A DNA stretch of 64,000 nt from Macrothele yani (lineage: Eukaryota; Arthropoda; Arachnida; Araneae; Macrothelidae), in contig CM076990.1 in assembly GCA_039090855.1 (NCBI GenBank), positions 199,149,232 to 199,213,231 of the forward strand. Direction: 5' to 3'. Positions within the stretch are counted from its first letter, which is position 1. Every line of letters starts with the position of its first letter. The translations under genes were made by a program, and so were the position numbers. Of this stretch, positions 55,941 to 64,000 are shown one piece after another. Below the pieces are notes generated by a model. It was not told the DNA's origin. It saw only the letters and a program-made list of their open reading frames with translations, and searched no databases.

Positions 55941-57380
55941 ACTTTGAATAGCTTTGATAAATTTAATTTGCGTCAGAACGGATTCAAAAGCCGTGCTTAT
56001 TATACCCGAAAATTCGGTGTCATATTTCTTGTTCTTTTTGTCTACAACTAGTGATATTCTGAAATCAATAATAGTTCGCCACAGGACTGGATTTACTACC
56101 ACCACACACACAAACAAAACAAAAGCTTGTTCTACCTCCCGACTAGATCGAGATCTTTATTATATTGTTGTGCATGCTGTTGACGTGAGGAAGCTTCTGT
56201 ATTTCTTCGCTGAATGTCTCGCGCAGACAGCGATGAGGTGGGACAAGATGTGACAAATGTCATTGAATCCCTCCAGATTACGGAGGAAGAGGTCTAGAAG
56301 TTGCAGTATGACGTTTCTTATATAAGCAGATTAATCGTAAACACTCATGAACCCTTAGTAGTTGCCTAATTTCCAGAAAATCTTTCTGAAAATGATCCAA
56401 TTGCTTCAAAATGGTGGGTACGATTTAGACAGTAGAGGCCCGTTGGTCCCTTAGCCAATTTAGACAAACTGGTTCCAGTGCAAAGTGTATAGTGCTGCCA
56501 GATGGTTGCTGTTTGCCCGAAAATAATTGTGCAATTTTTTTCCCTGGTCATCCCGTCCCGCAAAAATCTACTGCTACAGGCTAACCAGGGCAAACAACTG
56601 ACAAATCTGAAATCTGTCGGAAAGGCTTGATAAAAGCCCTTGTACTAGTAGCACGCCACTGGCTGTACCACGTCTTTGCGGCATTCTTAAGGCAGATGCC
56701 AACAATTTGGACTTTGAAGTCCTCTGGTATATCAACTGATATAGATCCAAAACACTCTCCAGTGTTCTTCAGTAACTTAATGAAACCATTTACCCCATTA
56801 CACTGTTATAGTTCCAGCTTAAGGGATAAAATGATTAAGTTGAGGAAAGTAAGGGTACGGCATGGTTGTCACTGGTAGCATTGCAGATGGTGAGTGTGAG
56901 GTAAACACCGGTATATTCAAAAAGTCCGAGTCCATCTCAAAAAGTGGTGTACTAAGGCTTTTTCCATTGACATAGTGAAGCACAAATCCTGGTCCCCGTT
57001 CAAATGTCAATTTATAATGAATTACAGGTCGGAAACACACAAAAGTAAAATAAAGTGACAAGGCAATTAATTGAGACTATAATTGCTTCCCGGCACCACG
57101 TAATAGCAAAAGCAGAGCTTCAACACTTGTTGGCTCAATCAGACGTCACTTTGCTCCTGTTTTAAACAATAAAGGCTACCCTACTAAATAATAGCGGAGT
57201 GATCACGGGTGGCGAAAGCACGTATAAGAAGTAAGAACTCGTAGGCGATGTCATCCGGAATCCTACCATCACACGGTTACCTTTACCGAGGCTTCATCAT
57301 AGGGCTAGATACGGCTAGTTCGCCCCTACGTCGCATCGCAGCGAAAACGAATCGGGATGTCGGCCGAATGTGGTTGTTGG
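55941..57380. other. Anonymous sequence
   Basis: Short frames only. 55982-56010 ('aaaagccgtgcttattat') resembles the sequence just before the array at 53669-53685 and may mark its far boundary. Confidence 0.4.
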
Positions 57381-57385
57381 AGAAA

Positions 57386-57445
57386 GGTAACGTGCTTCTT
57401 CATAAAGGGGCGTAGTGTAACGTGCTTCTTCATAAAGGGGCGTAG
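57386..57445. repeat. 30-bp direct duplication
   Basis: 'gtaacgtgcttcttcataaa' + 'ggggcgtagt' occurs twice in tandem. Confidence 0.9.
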
Positions 57446-57447
57446 TC

Positions 57448-57479
57448 ATCGATACTTTCGAACGTCCGAAAGTATCGAT
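57448..57479. repeat. Perfect 13-bp inverted repeat hairpin
   Basis: 'atcgatactttcg' (57448-57460) pairs with 57467-57479 around the loop aacgtc. Confidence 0.9.
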
Positions 57480-59310
57480 CACCACATTCGACAGCAAGTG
57501 GTAACAGCCCAAGAATCTACAGCGGACGACATTCGGCAAGGTGCATCGGCAGCTACGGACATCCCAGTATCGACAAGGAAAGTGAATCCCAGATTAGCCG
57601 AGGCAGATTTGCGCTCTCGCCAGCTGTCATTGCGACGGCTGCTACTCACCGCAGCACATCATCGCACAAGGTTTCAGTATTGCCGAACAAGACATGCGTG
57701 AAGGGACGAATGGAACCATGTCGTACTAAGCGATGAGTCTCACTTTTGTCCAAACACCGACTGAGGGTCTGGAGACAACGTGGTCATAGTGCTGATCTTG
57801 ATGTTACCCTTGAGCGTCATGAGGCTCCTCAGCCTGATGTCATGGTTTTGAGTTCCTCAGGCTCGTGTCATTGTTTTGAGCTCCTCAGCCTGATGTCATG
57901 GTTTTGAGCTCCTCAGCCTGGTGTCATGGTTTTGAGCTGCTCAGCCTAGTGTCATGGATTTGAACTCCTGAACCTGGTGTCATGGATTTCAGCTCCTCAG
58001 CCTGGTGTCATTGTTTTGAGCTCATCAGCCCGGTGGCATGGTTTTGAGCTCTTCAGCCTGGTGTATAGCTTTGTCACCTCGGGCTGATGTCATAATTTTG
58101 AGCTTGTCATTCTGGTGTCATGGTTTTGGCTCCTCGGGATGGTGTCATGGTTTTGAGCTGCTCAGCCTAGTGTCATGGATTGGAACTCCTCAACCTGGTG
58201 TCATGGATTGCAGCTCCTCAGCCTGGTGTCATTGTTTTGAGCTCATCAGCCTGGTGTCGTTTTGAGCTCATCAGCCTGGTGTCGTTTTGAGCTCATCAGC
58301 CTGGTGTCGTTTTGAGCTCTTCAGCCTGGTGTGTAGCTTTGTCTCCTCGGGCTGATGTCATAATTTTGAGCATGTCATTCTGGTGCCATGGTTTTGGCTC
58401 CTCAGGATGGTGTCATGGTTTTGGCTCCTCAGGATGGTGTCATGGTTTTGAGCTGCTCAGCCTAGTGTCATGAATTTGAACTCCTCAACCTGGTGTCATG
58501 GATTTCAGCTCCTCAGCCTGGTGTTATTATTTTGAGCTCATCAGCCTGGTGTCATGATTTTGAGCTATTCAGCCTGGTGTATAGCTTTGTCTCCTCGGGC
58601 TGATATCATAATTTTGAGCTTGTCATTCTGGTGTCATAATTTTGAGCTTGTTATTCTGGTGCCATGGTTTTGACTCCTCGGGATGGTGTCATGGTTTTGA
58701 GGTGCTCAGCCTGGTGTCATGATTTTGACTCCTCAGTCTGGTGTTATGGTTTTTGCTCCTCATCCAGGTGTCATGGTTTTGAGCTCCTATGCCTTGTGTC
58801 ATGGTTTTGAGCTTCTCAGCCTGGTGTCATGGGTTTGGGTTCCTAATCCTGGTGTCATGGTTTTGAGCTGCTCAGCCTGGTGTCATGGTTTTGAGCTCCT
58901 AAGCCTTGTGTCATGGTTTTGAGCTCCTAAGCTTTGTGTCATGGTTTCGAGCTGCTCAGCCTGGTGTCATGGTTTTGAGCTCCTCAGCCTGGTGTCATGG
59001 TTTTGAGCTCTACAGCCTGGTGTTATGGTTTTGAGGCGCTCTAAGTTCAACAGCCGTTCACGGCTGGTACTCACAGTGGCTACAATGACATCTTGACGAT
59101 ATGTCGACGAGGGCCTGCAGCTTGTTTTGTTGCCATATCTCCGTGGTATCCCTGATACTCAGTTTTAAAAAGATAATGTCCGCCCACACATTGCCAACAT
59201 CCTCGAACAATGTCTACTAGGTGTCCAGGTGCTGCAGTGGTCAGCGCGATCGCTAGACTTCTCCTTGGGCGCTCATAGTTTTCAGGAAGGGGCAGCAGAA
59301 ATTGTAATAA
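57470..59310 (+). pseudogene. Tc1-family transposase pseudogene split by a minisatellite
   Basis: 57585-57700 encodes 'RLAEADLRSRQLSLRRLLLT' and 'AAHHRTRFQYC', the region before the first catalytic site. Then 'WNHVVLSDESHFC' (about 57711-57750) holds the first catalytic aspartate. 'VWRQRGH' and 'LERHEAPQPDVMV' follow up to about 57845. Here Tc1 proteins continue 'WGAI', but the sequence enters a 28-bp tandem array (57821-59038). After the array, translations in shifting frames resemble 'GTMTAQRYVDEVLQPVLLPY', 'QDNARPHIANILEQCLLGVQ' and 'QWSARSLDFSLGA', that is, the second catalytic region and the start of the SPDLxPIE motif. It is cut off near 59310. Frameshifts and stops are present throughout. 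Confidence 0.82.
57821..59038 (+). repeat. 28-bp minisatellite derived from a Tc1 transposase motif
   Basis: The unit 'gctcctcagcctggtgtcat' + 'ggttttga' is repeated about 43 times with variants. In the flanking transposase frame the same bases encode A-P-Q-P-G/D-V-M-V, the conserved Tc1 motif. Longer blocks containing 'tagctttgtctcctcgggct' recur near 58065, 58330 and 58580, showing a higher-order period of roughly 0.25 kb. Confidence 0.9.
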
Positions 59311-59499
59311 TGAATAACTTATGCAAACGATATAAGCAAGTTTCTACTGTGTCTTCTTGTTCCCTGATCTATTTTACCATACACTCAACACATAAATTTA
59401 ATTGGAAACTAGATTACCTCCCAAAAAATACTTAAAAAGGTGGATAGGTGAAATTTGACATGTTAGGATAAAAAGGGAATTTCTTTGTCATTCTTGTGA
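59311..59499. other. Anonymous sequence
   Basis: No recognised feature. Confidence 0.3.
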
Positions 59500-59655
59500 T
59501 CTTTTTCGCCGCTTGTTTTATGTACATCACGAAACCTCAGAAACCCCTCAGTTGGGCACCAAGAATGCAAAAATACCTTCAAGACAAATTTCTGAGAAAA
59601 ACTTCGAGAGATGTCTGTCCAGCAGTGAATGGCAGCCGCAGAGGGTGATATATTT
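59500..59655 (+). pseudogene. Possible LINE 3'-end fragment
   Basis: 'aaacttcgagagatgtctgt' + 'ccagcagtgaatggcagccg' parallels the 3' end of the RTE-type LINEs at 4460-4490 ('acctt-cgtccagcagtggat'). The upstream frame is not clearly conserved. Confidence 0.4.
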
Positions 59656-60571
59656 TTCATTTTTTTGCCCTTTGTATGTCTTAATTCAGTACACTATTCT
59701 CCAACACGCAATGGGAAATTTCATTATTACTTCCTATTGCAAACGTCTGCTTTTTCTACTGGAAATTCTCAACGTATTTCCAATTTTTGCTGCATATACA
59801 CGCATCCAGAAGTTCTACAGAAAAAATGACAATGAAAAATTAGTGTTATCGCGAAAATATCCGATGAACCTTCTAAGAACAGAAAAGGCTTGGAGCGATA
59901 TCCAGGGGAGGGCAAATGCCCCTCTTACCCCCTATATGGGAACATATGGACTTCTCCCCAATAGTGAACGCGTAGGACGCCTTTGGTTGTCGATTTAAGA
60001 CCGTTGCACGACCGCCTTGCAATGTCAATGAATTATGAACACAGGTCATCGACGCATGGTCTGAGATACCTCAGAATACCATCCGGTCATTTCCCACTCG
60101 ATACCACGCCTTGTTGTAGAATGAATAGCCCAGCCTGGCAGTCATACGACCTACTAACTCAGGCCATATTTCTCTATCATTCATGTAATCCCTCAGAAAT
60201 AAAATCACTTCTTTCCACCTTACTTGTCTACATGTGTGGTAACTTCCGTCATATTTCGTACATTCTTTCATGGCGTGGCATTTTTTGTCGCACAGTGTAT
60301 TAAGAGCCGCTAAGTCAATCTTTGCCTAGGGCAACCAAATGGACTTGATTACTCAATCCAGACGACCAGACTACATGCACTAGTTTGTACCATGTAATTT
60401 TGAGCTATGTGCTTTTACATAAGAAAAAACAAAAAAACAAATAGGGTTGCAGCGAATACATTTCCAAACTCAGTGTGTACTTTCTCGCTTTCCTGAGACA
60501 CCGGCTCATTGACGACTGATTTTGCATGGGAAGAATAACTCCTCAACTCGCAATGGCGTAAGTTTGCTATG
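59656..60571. other. Anonymous sequence
   Basis: 'gtcgcacagtgtatta' at 60286-60301 looks like a Tc1-type terminus, but no partner end was found. Confidence 0.4.
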
Positions 60572-60579
60572 AATCCGAT

Positions 60580-61931
60580 CAGGGGCGGATTGGGACCACC
60601 AAACCAGGCCGGGAATTTTAGTTCTGTGGTCCATTACAAAAAAACACGTACCCACAGGGGAACACCTCATAAAGTCCTTCATGAAAGAAAAGAAAAACAA
60701 AACATTCTATCAGATCCTGGATGGAAGGGAACTGTTGAAACATACATTTTAAAACGAACACAGTGTTGAGCCAATGTTAACAGCAAATCAACTGCAAAAT
60801 AATTTTCTAAATACGCTCATGATTGAATGTAGCATCAAACCACGCTCAAAACGGAAACGGGGTGTGTACCACACAAGTTTTTCTTTGAAAAATTTGATTT
60901 TGACAAAATCAGGAGTCTCTTGAAGACTCCAGTTCCAACTTAATCACCATGAAGGTTATTCTGAGCCGGCCCTGGTAGCGCAGTGGTCTAAGCGCTGGCT
61001 TATGACCATTCGTCCGAGATGAGTCCGGGTTTGAATCCTATGAGACATGGATGTTGTGTTTGTCTTACGGCACTGGCTCTCTCTCTATCTTACCTGGAAC
61101 CAGTGGCCCTAAATTAGGGACGGGCGACTGCTTGTTGGTCATGCGCGGTGGTCTTTAAAACCCCAATAAAAAAAAATGTATTCTGAGAGTTGAAATGTGC
61201 ACATCTCACGCAGCAGTTTTCCTACGCAATTAATTTTTGGATTTATTTGGTCACTAATCACGGACTCCACGTGATTAGCTACCAAATAAGTACTTATTAG
61301 TACCTCTATTTATAGTATTGTTACCTCCTTCTTCAGTAGACCCGTTAGTTTGATACATATGAACCTGTTCTGTGGTAAATCGTTGTTGCTTTTAAAATAA
61401 ATGCGGGAGTGACACAGATTTCGAAATATCTCTGCCGGAGGAATGCTTTGTTTGTGTGAAGAGAAGGGTGTGAGGATGATGGGCCATCACAGTGGGTGCT
61501 AGTGTCTCCGTCTAAATTTAAAAAAGGATGATAGGGCCTACCAATTGCTCTGAGCACCAAGTCCAACGACCTATGTCTAACTGCAGCTATCATTTCTTTA
61601 ATTAATTTAAAACAATGTACTTGGTTCGGCTGCACCTTTCTCGTACAATACAAGCTGAAATAATTTTGTTGTCTTTTCAGAGCAAACACCCAAATTATAT
61701 ATAGAAAGAAATGCTTTTTTCTTAAGGAAATAACTTTTAAAAAAAATATAAAGCACAAATGGAGTTACCGATTATTATTTATAAGTAGTAAAATAATTAT
61801 TCGTTCCTTAAAAAACTTCAGACTACAAAAGATTATGAGAAAGTGGGCCATTTCTCGATTGGTCCACCGGAAAATGTCCTGGTATCCCGGTGGGCATACC
61901 GGGGCATTTCCCGGTGTACAACCTGTCCCTG
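60580..61931. mobile_element. hAT-like non-autonomous element, 1352 bp, 8-bp TSD
   Basis: The left end starts 'caggggcggattggga' at 60580. The right end, read on the other strand, starts 'cagggacaggttgt' from 61931. The flanks 'aatccgat' (60572-60579) and 'aatctgat' (61932-61939) match at 7 of 8 positions, the duplication length of hAT elements. The CAGGG start is also usual for hAT. No transposase is present. A SINE is nested at 60965-61178. Confidence 0.75.
60965..61178 (+). repeat. tRNA-derived SINE (family 1) nested in the hAT-like element
   Basis: The target duplication 'tattctgag' lies at 60957-60965 and 61179-61187. The head 'gccggccctggtagcgcag', the slightly mutated B box 'gggtttgaatcc' and the tail 'ccccaataaaaaaaa' are present. 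Confidence 0.93.
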
Positions 61932-61939
61932 AATCTGAT

Positions 61940-62544
61940 GAAGAAGGGAATTTTATGATTCAAAAATGCATTGCTTTTGATTTCAAGAGAGACGACGCGT
62001 CCACATCTCCATCTTTCTGCGCCTTACAGATAACTATTTTTCCTGTTTGCACTAACATGCATAGCAAGAACGTAGCAAGCTTTTCTTATCTGAGAGGGCG
62101 AGCCTTGAAATTACGCCCCTTTGAGTTCAAAATTTCCTTACTTCCACTCAAATGGAGAGTAAGCAGTTCGTACTTTCTACCTTCGTTATGGAAAAGCATT
62201 ATGATCGTTAAAAATTCTCACTTCCAGTTTTCGACATAATTTTACTCAAAATTTAAAAATTAGGCGAATACCCAAGAGCCAACGATTTTAAATATCAAGT
62301 GAAACGTAAAAGTTAAATGAACATCGACAACACAACATGTGCAGAAATGCAGAATGAAAGCAAACAAGCACAGAACGAATGAGTATTAGATAGTAAACGT
62401 AACAATAGAAAAATGCTTTCGGAGTAGGGCTTGGAAAAATTTCGTTCAAGGTTAAACGCTCAGAGGAACTTTTGGCGACAGAGCACAAATGACTAATTAG
62501 CTCTTTAACCCTTCAACGTATTCGGAAAGGTCACGGAGGTTAGG
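61940..62544. other. Anonymous sequence
   Basis: The frame 61835-62239 runs out of the hAT-like terminus and is not recognised as a gene. Confidence 0.4.
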
Positions 62545-62610
62545 TATTGGGGCGGACTGGCGGCCGCAAAAGGGCCCGGGAAAATTTTTGCAAACGGGCC
62601 CGTTCAGTTT
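62545..62610 (+). mobile_element. Second hAT-like terminus, fragment
   Basis: 'ggggcggactggcggccg' and 'agggcccgggaaaatttttg' resemble the left end at 60580-60620. The partner end was not found in the window. Confidence 0.5.
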
Positions 62611-62702
62611 TACTATTGTATCACAACTGAAAATTACTTTTTTTATTTAAGAAGCAAAACAAAAAGTACAGTTGCTCTGGAAACAGTGGCAAGCATAGCA
62701 CT

Positions 62703-62721
62703 GGGGGAGGGGGAGGGGGGG
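62703..62721 (+). other. G-quadruplex candidate
   Basis: G5-A-G5-A-G7 in 19 bases can supply four tracts of three or more G. Confidence 0.7.
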
Positions 62722-62815
62722 TAAAAGTACACCCTCTATCCTTAAATTGAAGTGGGTGTTGCGGAAAATTTTTCATCGGCCCGTGCCAAGATTTTACTGC
62801 AGAAAAATACTGAAA

Positions 62816-62877
62816 TTTTTCTGTTGTGGAAAATCACAGTTAGAAATTTCAAGATATTTAAATATCGTGGCAAACTC
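62816..62877. repeat. Direct repeat flanking the GA array, left copy
   Basis: 'aatcacagttagaaat' and 'aaatatcgtgg' are shared with 63546-63606 at about 85% identity over 60 bp. Confidence 0.8.
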
Positions 62878-63154
62878 AATCGACGTGGAAAAAGCGAATA
62901 ACCAGTTTTAAATTACTAGTTCAGTAAGTTATGTAGGTTATTGCACTGGAGAAGCTTCTAATTTTGAACACACTCAATATTTATATTTGTTTAAAATGTT
63001 CTCTTAAGAACGCTGAAGTAAGAACATTAAAATTTAAAAAAAATGCTTATATAGCCTTTTCATGTTTGACAGATCGTAAAATAATCTTGATTTTCATACC
63101 TTTGAGCTTCCAGTTCTTAAATTTTAAACGAAGTGGGCTGAAATTCCAGCAAAT

Positions 63155-63160
<6 letters not shown>

Positions 63161-63229
<69 letters not shown>

Positions 63230-63356
63230 TAAGAGAGGAGAGAGAGAGAGAGTGAGTAAAGAGGAGAGAGAGAGAGAGAGTAAGAGAGAGAGGAGAGAGA
63301 GAGTGTGAATAAGAGAGGAGAGAGTGAGTAAGAGAGAGAGGAGAGAGAGAGTGTGA

Positions 63357-63405
<49 letters not shown>
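63161..63405. repeat. (GA)n microsatellite, ~245 bp
   Basis: GA dinucleotides are interrupted by 'gtaagagag' and 'gtgagtaagag' variants that recur in a longer-period pattern, suggesting internal block duplications. Frames through it are artefacts. Confidence 0.95.
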
Positions 63406-63406
<1 letters not shown>

Positions 63407-63545
63407 TGCTACTACCAAAATTATGTTGAAGTTGTACCAAAGATCCTTTGACACAAAGTATGATTTTTAAATTTAAATAAACGAAAAAAAAAATACAGAA
63501 CTTTTACACTGTAAAATTTTCTATTTGTACTGCAATTTTTGTAAT

Positions 63546-63606
63546 TTTTCTATTGTGGACAATCACAGTTAGAAATGTAAAGATTTTCAAATATCGTGGT
63601 GAACAG
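63546..63606. repeat. Direct repeat flanking the GA array, right copy
   Basis: Partner of 62816-62877 in the same orientation, with 670 bp including the GA array between them. Confidence 0.8.
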
Positions 63607-64000
63607 ATTCTTCATTTAGTGATCATATATTCGTATGTGTTTCAATTACAAAACGTGCTTTTATGCTGCGGTTATGTATTGTAAAGATACCTTATAAAGA
63701 CACCCCACAACGTAAACGAAACATTTTGCAACTTCATGTTGAAATGATATCTCCGTAAATGCCTTCATCTGCAGCATTTGTCAGTTATCACAAGGAGTGT
63801 ATATGTTGCATAGGTAGAACATTTCGGGGGAAAGGGATCTTATATGAACAACCCCGCAAATAATCTTAGTTATTTCAAAATAAGTTCTTTATATTATTAG
63901 CTTCCATTCTGAATTCTGTGTTGTCATATAGTGGATAGTACATCCCACAATGACCATTGTCTAGCATTGTTCTGCAACTTTATCAAACATGGGTGAGTAT
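63607..64000. other. Anonymous sequence
   Basis: No recognised feature up to the window end. Confidence 0.4.

Noticed and set aside
60286..60301. Right end of the split Tc1 at 57470-59310
   Set aside because: The coding remnant stops near 59310 and no matching left terminus was found, so the link is not supported.
61835..62239. 134-residue frame
   Set aside because: It begins inside the terminus of the hAT-like element and shows no known domain.
63047..63454. Ser-Leu-rich and Arg-Glu-rich frames
   Set aside because: They are translations of the GA/CT microsatellite.

Overview
The window is eukaryotic nuclear DNA, AT-rich and strongly repetitive, and I see no conserved host gene in it. Every recognisable protein signal belongs to a transposable element, and most are broken. 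The mix is tRNA-derived SINEs with long target-site duplications, RTE-type LINE 3' ends, Tc1 and mariner transposons, a Ty3/gypsy pol remnant, DUF4817-type and hAT-like remnants, and Penelope-like motifs. This fits an arthropod. A chelicerate such as a spider is my guess, from general knowledge of such genomes and not from a diagnostic gene.

Layout. 1-5.1 kb: a SINE tail, a 50-bp tandem array, a 102-bp-arm palindrome, SINEs, and two RTE LINE 3' halves facing away from each other around a smaller palindrome. 5.1-10.5 kb: sparse sequence, one young SINE, a 26-bp tandem array. 10.5-12.1 kb: a complete Tc1-type transposon with an uninterrupted 343-codon DD34E transposase, the only apparently intact protein gene. 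12.2-16.8 kb: simple repeats and Penelope-like fragments. 16.8-30 kb: mostly anonymous, with a degenerate satellite and a few old SINEs. 30.25-31.2 kb: a 957-bp near-perfect palindromic element between 12-bp direct repeats. 34.5-37.7 kb: two dead mariners carrying nested SINEs and a 206-bp foldback element. 38.7-40.2 kb: a dead Tc1 element. 40.6-42.1 kb: a 33-bp repeat array and then a 58-bp repeat array, both with long open frames. 43.4-49.4 kb: a Ty3/gypsy pol remnant hit by several insertions, and a second decayed element protein. Among the insertions is a tandem-plus-inverted array of a 330-bp unit that contains a tRNA-like sequence. 49.5-53.4 kb: tRNA-like repeats, a DUF4817 remnant, a mariner C-terminus. 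53.7-55.9 kb: a repeat array whose ~152-bp subunits each carry a CTCF-like CAGGGGGCG core. 57.4-59.3 kb: a Tc1 pseudogene in which one transposase motif has expanded into a 1.2-kb minisatellite. 60.6-61.9 kb: a hAT-like non-autonomous element with a SINE nested inside. 63.1-63.4 kb: a GA microsatellite.

Insertions and target-site duplications allow the order of events to be read: old DNA transposons and a gypsy element first, then foldback elements, hAT-like elements and SINEs on top. The most unusual objects are the inverted multimer of the tRNA-like unit (45427-46812), the palindromic element at 30250-31206, the transposase-born minisatellite, and the array of CTCF-like sites.
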